Assembly: GCA_937920345.1 (NCBI GenBank)
Contig: CALGVA010000053.1
Span: forward strand, 124,001 to 188,000
DNA: 64,000 nucleotides
From: an uncultured Lachnospiraceae bacterium
Lineage (GTDB): Bacteria > Bacillota > Clostridia > Lachnospirales > Lachnospiraceae
Direction of reading: 5' to 3'
The notes beneath the pieces were generated by a model. That model searched no databases, had not been told where the DNA came from, and worked only from the letters and a program-made list of their open reading frames with translations. The position numbers were made by a program, and so were the translations under genes. Positions 51,591 through 60,273 of this stretch are shown in pieces (position 1 is the stretch's first letter; each line of letters starts with the position of its first letter).

Positions 51591-52316
51591 TTAGTAACGG
51601 GACAAATCTAGCGTATAAGAATTGGGAAGGCAAACATTTGCAATGTCGTTACTAAAATCTTCAAGTTTTCTGAGTAATGGTTTATCATATACATTTTTGA
51701 TGTTGGTAGCAGGATAGCCGTTCGCAGGAGAATATCGTCGGACTAATCTTGGAGGAAGTCCTGCAGTTGTAGGAATCATTGCATCTAGTGTGTTGTAAAG
51801 TGTTTGTGGCATATAAATTGCAATGAAGCCTCTCTGCTTATATTGCTTTACACGATCAGGAGACCATTCTTTAGGGTCATCAAATAATCCAAAACCAATA
51901 ACAGGAGCAGCATTTTGGCCGGTACCGCTAACAATAAGACGCTCTTTGGCTTTGTAGCTTTTTACGGAAATAAAAAGATTAAACGGAGATCCCATTATTG
52001 CATAATCTCCAATCCAATCCCAAGTTTTTGGAAGTTTATCATAACGATTTGGGGCTGCAGCATCGAGAGCAATTTTGCAGATTAATTCAGTGACAGCTCC
52101 AGTCACTTTAACATCTTCAGTAAGTCCTGCATTTATTATATCTGCATGGACAGAATCCCTAGCAGATAAAATTTGATATATATTGGAGTATTGAATTTGG
52201 GGAGTAGTATTTGCTAAGCCACTTCGTCTGAGTGTTTCTTCAAAAATTAGTTGAGATTGGGTAATATCGGTTTTTATTTTGTTTTGCACATCTATATAAT
52301 CATTGATGAATGGCAT
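51591..52316 (-). CDS. Probable type II restriction endonuclease
   Basis: The 241-residue cytoplasmic protein lies divergent to the C5 methyltransferase and convergent with vsr, the classic place for the restriction enzyme. A possible PD-(D/E)XK-type core is DYAIMGSPFNLFISVKSYKA, with an acidic residue and a V-K. I do not recognise a named family, and the assignment rests mainly on position. The start at 52316 follows GGAGGGG; the frame is open for 16 more codons upstream. It shares a short divergent promoter region with the methyltransferase. Confidence 0.6.
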   Translation of the reverse strand: MPFINDYIDVQNKIKTDITQSQLIFEETLRRSGLANTTPQIQYSNIYQILSARDSVHADIINAGLTEDVKVTGAVTELICKIALDAAAPNRYDKLPKTWDWIGDYAIMGSPFNLFISVKSYKAKERLIVSGTGQNAAPVIGFGLFDDPKEWSPDRVKQYKQRGFIAIYMPQTLYNTLDAMIPTTAGLPPRLVRRYSPANGYPATNIKNVYDKPLLRKLEDFSNDIANVCLPNSYTLDLSRY

Positions 52317-52402
52317 ATCTAACACCCCTCCTTGTTGGAATAGAAATATTATATCATAGTCCAAAGATTTAGTATACAGGTAATAAATAAATGAAAAATA
52401 AC

Positions 52403-52446
52403 TTCACTTTATTGCCAAAATGTGATAAAATGAGGACAGATTGACC
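52403..52446 (+). promoter_or_regulatory. Methyltransferase promoter with overlapping inverted-repeat operator
   Basis: TTCACT (52403-52408), 17-base spacer and TAAAAT (52426-52431) are followed by GGACAGATTGACC (52434-52446), an imperfect dyad GG-x-CA / TG-x-CC at the expected transcription start. Its position suits autorepression by the HTH domain of the methyltransferase, as known for the M.SsoII type. Confidence 0.5.
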
Positions 52447-52473
52447 TACTAATCAAGAGGAGAGAAGCCAGAT

Positions 52474-53634
52474 ATGGATATTTATGAAGCAGTTAAGGAA
52501 AAAAGAAAAAGTTTGGGTCTTACTCAAAAGGATTTTGCAGATGCACTTGGAATGGGGAGAAATGGTGAGAGAACTTTGAGACGGTGGGAGAATGGGGAAT
52601 CTACACCATCTACATTGGAGTATAAGAGTATTATGCAGTTTGCTAATGTTGTGCCATATGAAGAACAGCATAAAAAGGCTAAATTTAAATATATTGATTT
52701 GTTTGCGGGTATTGGTGGAATCCGAATTCCTTTTCAGGAGTTAGGAGGTACTTGTGTATTTACCTCTGAATGGGATAAATTTGCCCAGAAAACTTATCGG
52801 GTAAATTTTGGGAATGAGCCACAAGGAGACATTACAAAAATTTCAGCCTCAGATATTCCAGATTTTGATATTTTACTTGCAGGATTTCCGTGTCAGCCGT
52901 TTTCTCAGGCAGGTCTGAAAAAAGGATTTTCTGACACCAGAGGCACTTTGTTTTTTGAAATAGAGAGAATTCTAAAAGAAAAAAATCCAAAGGCATTTCT
53001 GTTGGAAAACGTTAAACAGCTAAAAGGACATGATAAAGGAAGGACATTACGTGTAATTTTAGAGCATTTGGATTCATTGAATTATTATGTAAATTACGCA
53101 ATTCTGCGAGCGGGAGATTTTGGGGTTCCACAGAATCGTGAAAGAATTTACATTGTGGGATTGAGTAAAGATTATTTTGATTTGCCGGAAGGGTATACCT
53201 TTGAATTTCCTAAACCAATAAATCAGAAAACTAGACTCGGAGATATATTGGAAAAAAGTGTGGACGAAAAATATACAATTAGTGATGCATTATGGGAAGG
53301 TCATCAGCGTAGAAAAAAAGAGCATCAAGAAAAAGGGAATGGCTTTGGTTACACTTTGTTTAATGAAGAATCAGAATATACTAATACAATTAGTGCGCGT
53401 TATTATAAAGATGGTAGCGAAATATTGATTGATCAAGGAAAGGGAAAAAATCCAAGGAAACTAACTCCGAGAGAATGTGCAAGATTGCAGGGATTTCCAG
53501 AGAAATTCATTATTCCGGTTTCTGATACACAGGCATATAAGCAATTTGGTAACTCTGTTGCTGTGCCAGTTGTGCGGGCTGTTGCAAAAAAGATTATTGA
53601 AGAAATAAAAAAATTGCCGAGGAAAGAGGTATGA
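52474..53634 (+). CDS. DNA (cytosine-5)-methyltransferase with N-terminal HTH
   Basis: The 386-residue enzyme has an N-terminal XRE-like helix-turn-helix (about 1-65, KSLGLTQKDFADALGMGRNG) followed by a full C5 methyltransferase: motif I IDLFAGIGGIR, motif IV AGFPCQPFSQAG with the catalytic Cys, motif VI LLENVKQL, motif VIII QNRERIYIVG and motif X QFGNSVAVPVV. HTH-fused enzymes such as M.SsoII also repress their own promoter. AGAGGAGAG precedes the ATG. Three restriction-type genes follow in the same operon; it protects the host DNA. Specificity is not deducible. Confidence 0.94.
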   Translation: MDIYEAVKEKRKSLGLTQKDFADALGMGRNGERTLRRWENGESTPSTLEYKSIMQFANVVPYEEQHKKAKFKYIDLFAGIGGIRIPFQELGGTCVFTSEWDKFAQKTYRVNFGNEPQGDITKISASDIPDFDILLAGFPCQPFSQAGLKKGFSDTRGTLFFEIERILKEKNPKAFLLENVKQLKGHDKGRTLRVILEHLDSLNYYVNYAILRAGDFGVPQNRERIYIVGLSKDYFDLPEGYTFEFPKPINQKTRLGDILEKSVDEKYTISDALWEGHQRRKKEHQEKGNGFGYTLFNEESEYTNTISARYYKDGSEILIDQGKGKNPRKLTPRECARLQGFPEKFIIPVSDTQAYKQFGNSVAVPVVRAVAKKIIEEIKKLPRKEV

Positions 53635-53637
53635 TAA

Positions 53638-56600
53638 ATGGATGAAAAATATATATTAGCCGATTTGGGGAGTGTGGCTGAGATAATACAATCAAAAATA
53701 GAAAAGGAGTTTACACATGATGATATACAGTTAAGCACAGGGTTTAAGGAAGCATTTAGTAACTACGCCACTTCGGCAGGAAGTAGTGTGGAATATATGA
53801 AAACTACAGTGATTATTTCTAATTCAGCTGGACAAAAAATATATGCGCCTAATCAGTGGTTTGTATTAGCAGCATATGCAGTGGAGTTTGTTCAAGAGAT
53901 AATAAAGTACAGGAATCTTACAGAAGAATTATTGGATACCTACAAAAATAGATTTATTCAAGATAATGGAAGACCTTTTGAAAAAAAAGATATATACAAA
54001 TCCTTAAAAACCGATGAACTAAGTAAATTCAAAGATATTTTTATTGATTCAATGACAGAAATGTTGCAAAAAGATGTAGATGACAACCAGATTGTAGAAA
54101 ATAATGTGGAATTGTTATATAGGTTTGTATCTGATGATAAATGGTGGTATGGGGGTAAGGGAATAGAAAGGACAAATGATTTTTATGTTTCTCCTATATT
54201 GGGTATTTTAAATTTAGTAAACGCCAGCCAGTCATATGTTGCAACGATTACATATGCATATGTTAATGATGAGAAGCTGAGAAGGGAACTATCTACTATG
54301 GTTTTGGCTGACTCAAGTGAGATATTGGATGAGGCTGGAAAATTAGAAAATGAATACCAACGGGCAGCAAGAATTTTGAATGATTATATTTTGGAGTCGG
54401 GAATTGTTTACGAAAAGACAGAGGATGAATTGATTTCAATATTGGACGAGTTTAAAAGAAAGTTTGCACCTGAAAGACTCATGGAACTGTCTGATGAAGA
54501 TTTATTGCGTGAAATGTTTTATACAGCGGAGCAGACTAATGACAGTATGTGCTATTGGTTAGAGTTTCATAAGGACTGTAGAAGTCAGTTCGGCAGTGTG
54601 ACGGGAGGGACATCTCTTAAATTTGGATTATATCAGAACAAGGAAGGCGAGTGGATTACAGGCAGTCCGGCCAAAAAGGAGCTTGTTTCATTTGATGAGG
54701 CCGTTCAAATTGGAAAATCTATCCGAGATAAATTGGCAAGAGGTGTAGAAATAATAGAAGACAGCACGCTTGATGATGTTTCGGATTATGAAGAACTCCA
54801 TGATAAACTTGTGGATGCTTTGGGTAATTTTGCTACAAATAACTGGGTACACAAATATTTTTATATGATGTTCCCGAATAAATTTGCAACTTGGCATTCC
54901 GAAGATTGGCAGAAACATGGATTACGGGCACTGCTCATTAATCCAAGTAGCAAGACCTATGGCAGAAGCGGGCAGATAGCCATAGTTGCAAAATATGCTG
55001 GATTGATGGCTGCGCATCTTGGAGAGGCGTTCTATGATAAGTTCGGGGGAATTAAGCAGTTTTGTAGACTTGGAACTTCTGATCATGATGAAAATTATGC
55101 AGAAGATTGGAGAAAACAGAATATTGCAGCCATAGGTTGGCCGGCAGTTGGTTCATTAGAAAATTACGCACAGACGAATGGTTATACGGGAAGGGATATT
55201 GTCAAAAAGGCTCTTGCAGAAAAAATGCAAGATGAATACTATCCCAACGATGCTGGAATCGCATCACGAAAAGCAGGAGAATTGCAGACCTTTTATAAAA
55301 CCACACAAGACAGTATTTTTGTAATGATGGATGGGGAGGAGTTGCTTGCACTGTGTGATGATGTTGGTAATTATACATATAATGAGAATAATGCCCATAT
55401 GCCACACAACAAGTCCGTAACATGGCATTGCTGCTTTGACGAAGAGGAAAGACTGCCAAAGAAGGCAGAAGGGCATATGACATCATGCGTTGAACTGAAG
55501 GATGATGAAAATTTGCTATATCTGTATAAAAAATATTATTATGATTTGCCGGAAGAAGGTGAGGAAGAAATGTCAGAGATTAAGTCGGAAAAAGAAGAAT
55601 ATATTGAGCCGAATTATAATACAGGTTTTGAATGCGATTTTGAAAGAAACAGAATTGTGTTCGGTGCACCGGGAACGGGAAAGAGCTATAAACTGAAACA
55701 AGAGTCAGAGGAACTTTTAGGTTGTGCAGAAAACCATATGGAGCGTGTTACTTTCCACACAGATTATTCTTATTCGCAGTTTGTCGGATCATATAAGCCT
55801 GTGACAGATACGGCTGGAAATATTCGATATGATTTTGTGCCGGGACCGTTCATGCGTGTATATGTCAATGCCGTTAAAAATACGCAACAGATTATGAAAG
55901 TGTACGATGCAATCGAACAGGCAGATACCATGTATATGTTTCCAACAAATCCGAATCCGACAAATGAGGATGAGAAGTGGGACTTGTTTGAGGAAATAAC
56001 GGAAGTAAATCAAGTGGAGACCTTCCATGCATCAAAAGAAGCCAAGGTGGGTGATTTGGCACTTATCTATATGGCAAATACCAAACCCGGCTATAAAAAC
56101 GGTATATATGCTATTGGAAAAATAGTATCAAAGAGCGAAGATATTGCTACAGTTCGATTTGATTATGTTTCGTATTATTGGCCGATTGTGGATTATGAAG
56201 CGCTTAGACCATTCAGTCCAAATATCCGCAGTAACGGCAGGGTCAGTGACAAAATCATGGAGTTGATTAAAGATACCATTATTCCGGCAAATCCATATTT
56301 GCTTCTTATTGAAGAAATTAACAGAGCGAAAGTAGCAGCAGTTTTTGGAGATGTGTTTCAATTGCTAGACCGGGACGATGATGGAGTAAGTGAATATGAA
56401 ATCCAAACATCTGAAGATGTAAGAAAATACCTTGCATCACAATTAGGAGGAGTCTCGGAAGACTGGCTTAAAATAAAGCTACCCGACAATATGTTTATAT
56501 GGGCATCCATGAATAGTGCAGACCAAGGGGTGTTCCCTATGGATACAGCTTTCAAGCGAAGGTGGAGTTTTGAATACCTCGGAATCAATGAAAATGAGGA

Positions 56601-56982
56601 AGAAATAGAGGGAATGATTCGACTCGGTGATGATCCGGAGCCTATCGAATGGAATACACTCCGTAAGGCAATCAATGACAAGTTGTCGAAACAGTATAAG
56701 GTAAATGAAGATAAGCTGATGGGACCTTTTTTCCTTTCCAAGAAGGTTCTGAAGACGGATGAGGAAGGAATGATTGAGGATACGGAAGGATTCATACGGA
56801 CCTTCAAGAGCAAGGTCATCATGTATTTGTATGAGGATGCTGCAAAACAGCACAAGTATAAACTGTTTGAGGGCTGTGATAATTCGAAATATTCATCTGT
56901 ATGTGATGCGTTTGATAAAATTGGAATCAGGATATTTGGAGATAACTTCAAAGCTGATTATTATAACAATCAGGAAGGGTAA
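53638..56982 (+). CDS. McrB-like AAA restriction subunit with internal EVE-like domain
   Basis: The 1114-residue protein has an N-terminal region of unknown fold (about 1-330), a second module (about 340-650) that includes GWPAVGSLENYAQTNGYTG and GELQTFYKTTQDSIFVMMDG and resembles EVE/PUA-like DNA-binding modules, then a McrB-type AAA NTPase: Walker A GAPGTGKS at 676, Walker B LLLIEEINRAKVAAVFGDVF near 890, and NSADQGVFPMDTAFKRRWSF. About 130 residues with EVE-like features (KVGDLALIYMANTKPGYKNG) are inserted between the two Walker motifs. It starts 3 bp after the methyltransferase stop; its nuclease partner follows by 5 bp. Confidence 0.87.
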   Translation: MDEKYILADLGSVAEIIQSKIEKEFTHDDIQLSTGFKEAFSNYATSAGSSVEYMKTTVIISNSAGQKIYAPNQWFVLAAYAVEFVQEIIKYRNLTEELLDTYKNRFIQDNGRPFEKKDIYKSLKTDELSKFKDIFIDSMTEMLQKDVDDNQIVENNVELLYRFVSDDKWWYGGKGIERTNDFYVSPILGILNLVNASQSYVATITYAYVNDEKLRRELSTMVLADSSEILDEAGKLENEYQRAARILNDYILESGIVYEKTEDELISILDEFKRKFAPERLMELSDEDLLREMFYTAEQTNDSMCYWLEFHKDCRSQFGSVTGGTSLKFGLYQNKEGEWITGSPAKKELVSFDEAVQIGKSIRDKLARGVEIIEDSTLDDVSDYEELHDKLVDALGNFATNNWVHKYFYMMFPNKFATWHSEDWQKHGLRALLINPSSKTYGRSGQIAIVAKYAGLMAAHLGEAFYDKFGGIKQFCRLGTSDHDENYAEDWRKQNIAAIGWPAVGSLENYAQTNGYTGRDIVKKALAEKMQDEYYPNDAGIASRKAGELQTFYKTTQDSIFVMMDGEELLALCDDVGNYTYNENNAHMPHNKSVTWHCCFDEEERLPKKAEGHMTSCVELKDDENLLYLYKKYYYDLPEEGEEEMSEIKSEKEEYIEPNYNTGFECDFERNRIVFGAPGTGKSYKLKQESEELLGCAENHMERVTFHTDYSYSQFVGSYKPVTDTAGNIRYDFVPGPFMRVYVNAVKNTQQIMKVYDAIEQADTMYMFPTNPNPTNEDEKWDLFEEITEVNQVETFHASKEAKVGDLALIYMANTKPGYKNGIYAIGKIVSKSEDIATVRFDYVSYYWPIVDYEALRPFSPNIRSNGRVSDKIMELIKDTIIPANPYLLLIEEINRAKVAAVFGDVFQLLDRDDDGVSEYEIQTSEDVRKYLASQLGGVSEDWLKIKLPDNMFIWASMNSADQGVFPMDTAFKRRWSFEYLGINENEEEIEGMIRLGDDPEPIEWNTLRKAINDKLSKQYKVNEDKLMGPFFLSKKVLKTDEEGMIEDTEGFIRTFKSKVIMYLYEDAAKQHKYKLFEGCDNSKYSSVCDAFDKIGIRIFGDNFKADYYNNQEG

Positions 56983-56987
56983 GCCGT

Positions 56988-58457
56988 ATGAAAATCATTT
57001 CGAGCTATGTCAGGGAGCAGAGGCGGTATTCCAAGAATGAGCTTCGGAGTCTCTTTGCTTATGACGAGCAGGGAGTCGAACAGTTCATAAAGAATTTGAA
57101 GGCCTATGGTGTCCTGAAGACAGTAAACAATAATGTAGAACAGTTGGCACTTTCTGATTTGGTGGATGAGGATATCCAAATAGCGGATGAATCCGCTGGA
57201 AACGATGAGTACCTGTATGTTTTTACCTATGTTGGTGTCATAACATATGGCAGCAGGATTATAAAAATATATCCAAAGTATCTCCTTTCGGCGGTTGAGC
57301 CGCTAGAAGAGATGAAGCAGGTCATGAAGGTTTTAGAACGTTACAGCAATTCCGAGGAGCAGATAGTTAATTTGTTTAATGGCGATGGAGATAACCGTAG
57401 CTTCAATTTGCTTGCAATTATCCTTTATTTACTAAATGACTATCATGAGTACGGGGGGTACAACAACAGCGAAGATATAGTAGAGGTTAATGGAGAAGGG
57501 GCAATCCTTTGGGAAAAAACCATTAATGATGGATTTACTATTATCCGGGACAACCGTCCCTATTATACAGAGCTGTATACCGAAAAGACTATTGATGATG
57601 AAATGGATTATTTCAAGAGACTTCATGAGTGCATTTTGACCGAATGCTCCAAGCAGCTTCATGATTCTGAGCTAGAGGAACTGTTCGAGATGGCTTCTGT
57701 GGATCTGTCTGATGAGAGTTTAGAGAATTTTGGTGACAAGGAATACATATTGGATAGAATCCAAGCTGAACTCAGTTTGCAGTTCAACACCAGAAGGCAG
57801 ATACTTCTGAAAACAATGTACACCTATGTTTCGCAAGATAAGAGAGTCTTGGAGGAAAATGAAGGAATCAGTATGTTTGGAACGACAGCGTTCCATGCAG
57901 TCTGGGAAAAAATATGTGCAGAGGTATTTAATAATAAATTGGCAACACCTATTGGCAGTCTTGGTTTATCTAAGCCTTTGGCGGAGGAGTTTAAGAAGGA
58001 AAAGAAACTGATAGAAATAATTGATTTTCCAGAATGGAAAGCTGCTGATATGGATAAACCAATACTTGCCAAGGATACGCTTATACCCGATATCATTACA
58101 ACAGGACAGAGCACTGTTGGAGATTATTTTATAATTTTGGATGCAAAATATTATAATATCCAACTTGAAAAAGGTAAAGTACTGCGGGGTAATCCGGGAA
58201 TTGGAGATGTGACAAAGCAGTACCTTTATCAGTTGGCATATAGAAATTTTATCCAAAAGCAGTCGATTTCTATTGTAAAAAACTGTTTTATAATGCCTAC
58301 TGAAAAGAATGATGTTATTCTTAAAGGAACTGTCAGATTGGCAATGTTGGAAGCCTTGGGATTGGAAAACATAAAAATACGCCAATTGCCAGCACATAGA
58401 GTTTATGAATATTATCTTACAAGGAAGAAAATGCCAATAGAGGAATTGGCACTATAA
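56988..58457 (+). CDS. LlaJI/McrC-type restriction endonuclease subunit
   Basis: The 489-residue protein matches the LlaJI-type partner of McrB-like ATPases: YLYVFTYVGVITYGSRIIKI followed by YPKYLL, LAIILYLLNDYHEYGGYNNS, and a C-terminal nuclease core with PDIITTG and IILDAKYYNIQ, a PD-(D/E)XK arrangement with Asp and the DAK. It would cut DNA when activated by the preceding ATPase. In Lactococcus LlaJI and Bacillus BsuMI, similar ATPase and nuclease pairs work with C5 methyltransferases, as here. AAGGG precedes the ATG. Confidence 0.87.
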   Translation: MKIISSYVREQRRYSKNELRSLFAYDEQGVEQFIKNLKAYGVLKTVNNNVEQLALSDLVDEDIQIADESAGNDEYLYVFTYVGVITYGSRIIKIYPKYLLSAVEPLEEMKQVMKVLERYSNSEEQIVNLFNGDGDNRSFNLLAIILYLLNDYHEYGGYNNSEDIVEVNGEGAILWEKTINDGFTIIRDNRPYYTELYTEKTIDDEMDYFKRLHECILTECSKQLHDSELEELFEMASVDLSDESLENFGDKEYILDRIQAELSLQFNTRRQILLKTMYTYVSQDKRVLEENEGISMFGTTAFHAVWEKICAEVFNNKLATPIGSLGLSKPLAEEFKKEKKLIEIIDFPEWKAADMDKPILAKDTLIPDIITTGQSTVGDYFIILDAKYYNIQLEKGKVLRGNPGIGDVTKQYLYQLAYRNFIQKQSISIVKNCFIMPTEKNDVILKGTVRLAMLEALGLENIKIRQLPAHRVYEYYLTRKKMPIEELAL

Positions 58458-58469
58458 GGAAGTGGATTT

Positions 58470-59198
58470 ATGACGAAAAATAGAAAACAACTTATTAAAT
58501 ACATCATGGTTTTTTTAATCGCTGCTGTATTAATTTATGTAGTTACTTATTGCTGCTTCTTAGGTGACGGATTTCTATCGGCAGGGAAAGATATGGAGAA
58601 AAAAGACTGGCTAGGTTTTTTCGGAGCATATTTATCTTTTATAGGAACTGTTGCAGTTAGTATGGCAGCCGCACTGCAAAGCAGCTACTATAATAAAAGA
58701 GAGAATCAAAGGCGGGCATATGAGCGATTTGAGTTGATACAACCTGTTTTTTCTATTGATATTAGCGAAAGAAATAGTCATGTTGGGAATTATGCCCTTG
58801 CCATTAATCCTAGCGATTCATCGACTTTTCCACGGTTTGATAATTTTACTCTTAAAATTAAAAATTTGGGAGAATATCCTGCTCTGCATATATGTATTTT
58901 TGAAAAATATATGTTTCCTGTGATTGATTCCAAGGAAGAGAAAAAAATACTGGTTGCATTTGAAGATTCTGAGGATGTAAAAAAATATCCAAAAGGAATA
59001 GCTGCTATTCTTCCCCTTGAGGATATGGATAGAGGTGGCGAAAGACTGCCATATGAATTCAACATTGCTTATGATGACATTGATGGAAACTCCGTATTCC
59101 AAACTTTTAAACTGATGGATTTTGAAGAGAAAAAGTATTATTCATTAAAGAAACGAGAGGTTACTGTTGAATCAGAAAAAAGGAATTTTGCGGATTGA
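58470..59198 (+). CDS. Two-helix membrane protein of unknown function ending the restriction operon
   Basis: The 242-residue product has two N-terminal membrane helices (about 11-33, IKYIMVFLIAAVLIYVVTYC, and 48-68, FFGAYLSFIGTVAVSMAAAL) and a soluble C-terminal domain of about 170 residues that looks beta-rich and carries RFELIQPVFSIDISERNSHV. Its ATG lies 12 bp after the LlaJI-type gene with AAGGAAG upstream, so it is in the same operon. I do not recognise the family. A membrane-linked accessory or a second-line defence effector are both possible. Confidence 0.65.
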   Translation: MTKNRKQLIKYIMVFLIAAVLIYVVTYCCFLGDGFLSAGKDMEKKDWLGFFGAYLSFIGTVAVSMAAALQSSYYNKRENQRRAYERFELIQPVFSIDISERNSHVGNYALAINPSDSSTFPRFDNFTLKIKNLGEYPALHICIFEKYMFPVIDSKEEKKILVAFEDSEDVKKYPKGIAAILPLEDMDRGGERLPYEFNIAYDDIDGNSVFQTFKLMDFEEKKYYSLKKREVTVESEKRNFAD

Positions 59199-59404
59199 TT
59201 CCTTGTCAAAATACATTGATTTTCAGAGTGCCCATGCGGAATCGTTTGGAGAGCAGGTGCTTGATATTCAAAAACTGTTGGCAATAGAACAAATGTTCTA
59301 TATAATTACAACATCGCTACATTAGGAAAGTGTTGAGGATAGATATTTGGTGCGGCAGACAATTTCCCTTTGGTCGGCCAAGTATCGTAGGAAACGGTGC
59401 TTTA
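59199..59404 (+). other. Degenerate coding relics
   Basis: The only long open stretch is 59167-59325, starting inside the preceding gene in another frame (LRIDSLSKYIDFQSAHAESF, then GEQVLDIQKLLAIEQMF). It has no ATG and no ribosome site and looks like the remains of a gene. No hairpin or promoter is evident. Confidence 0.35.
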
Positions 59405-59641
59405 ATGACATTCGAAGAAGGTTCTCACGCATACATAGTGGAGAATGGGTGAAACATTCGTGAGGTGACCATTGTCCGCAGAAGTGGAGAATTTTACATT
59501 GTACGGTTTAATGACAAAGGGGGAGTGAAGCTTCGGGGCAGCAGATTGTATGCTGCGCAGGAAGAAGCCGAGAAATCCCTTCCAAAAGAAGAAAAACAGA
59601 AAGGGATGGGCTATCGGTCTCCTTATGATTACTTGCATTAA
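59405..59641 (+). pseudogene. Small element-borne gene interrupted by an in-frame TGA
   Basis: From ATG 59405 the frame reads MTFEEGSHAYIVENG, a TGA at 59450-59452, then NIREVTIVRRSGEFYIVRF and a C-terminal MGYRSPYDYLH before the TAA. The text on both sides is continuous in one frame, 78 codons in all, so a single Trp codon probably changed to a stop. It resembles a small protein often met in Clostridia integrative elements; the function is unknown. Confidence 0.6.
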
Positions 59642-59659
59642 ACTTTTTTCAAAAGGGGG

Positions 59660-59688
59660 TTGACAGATGTGACTCCCTTTGATATACT
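59660..59688 (+). promoter_or_regulatory. Near-consensus promoter of the ImmR-like operon
   Basis: Perfect TTGACA (59660-59665), 17-base spacer and TATACT (59683-59688). An inverted repeat begins 8 bases downstream, so binding there would block initiation. Confidence 0.75.
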
Positions 59689-59695
59689 TCATATT

Positions 59696-59713
59696 GTCAA
59701 CTGTTAGGTTGAC
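59696..59713. promoter_or_regulatory. Inverted-repeat operator, copy 1
   Basis: GTCAAC-N6-GTTGAC, a perfect 6-bp dyad located at the start point of the ImmR-like operon. The same dyad with the same spacing recurs at 61111-61128. A hairpin TGACACGG/CCGTGTCA follows at 59717-59738. Confidence 0.65.
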
Positions 59714-59871
59714 GGTTGACACGGCAAAAACCGTGTCAGGTAGCTTACCAAATTATTAATGAATAATGTATGGTCGCACAATGTAAAATAAAGTGTAAAA
59801 GTGAAAAAGCGAAAAAACAAAAAAGAGAAAACCAAAAAGTAAAAGTAAATCATAAGAAAGTGCGGTTGAGA

Positions 59872-60264
59872 ATGATGAATGAGAATGAAAAGGTAAGTTT
59901 CGGAAAGTATATTGAAGCATTAAGAAAAGAGAAACAAAAATCACTGCGAGAAACAGCAAAAGCAATCGAAGTATCTCCACAGTTCTACAGTGAAGTGGAG
60001 AAAGGCAGAAGAAGTGCCTTCACAAACGAGAGACTTGAAAAGCTAGCGGCTTTTCTCCTCTTGGACGAAAACCAGACTTATACACTTTATGATATAGCGG
60101 CCAAAGCTAGAACGGCAAACGATGTTGTAATACCACAGGACTGTGTGGACTATGTTTCCACGAACTCCTATGTAGTCGAGGCTTTGAGATTATCAAAAGA
60201 AACGGGGGCTGGCGAAGCGGAATGGCAGGTGCTTCTTGACGAATTAAGAGCTCGAAAGGGGTAG
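59872..60264 (+). CDS. XRE-family repressor (ImmR-like)
   Basis: The 130-residue protein starts at a double ATG (59872/59875) and has an N-terminal helix-turn-helix (KQKSLRETAKAIEVSPQFYS, then EVEKGRRSAFTNERLEKLAA). The frame extends 34 Lys-rich codons upstream without a ribosome site, so those are probably untranslated leader. The next gene encodes an ImmA-like protease; in ICEBs1 such a protease cleaves the repressor to switch on the element. The near-consensus promoter and dyad upstream suggest autoregulation. Confidence 0.85.
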   Translation: MMNENEKVSFGKYIEALRKEKQKSLRETAKAIEVSPQFYSEVEKGRRSAFTNERLEKLAAFLLLDENQTYTLYDIAAKARTANDVVIPQDCVDYVSTNSYVVEALRLSKETGAGEAEWQVLLDELRARKG

Positions 60265-60273
60265 TTGAAGCTT

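Noticed and set aside
59450..59452. TGA as a selenocysteine or readthrough codon
   Set aside because: No selenocysteine insertion-type stem follows, and the position fits a Trp codon changed by one base.
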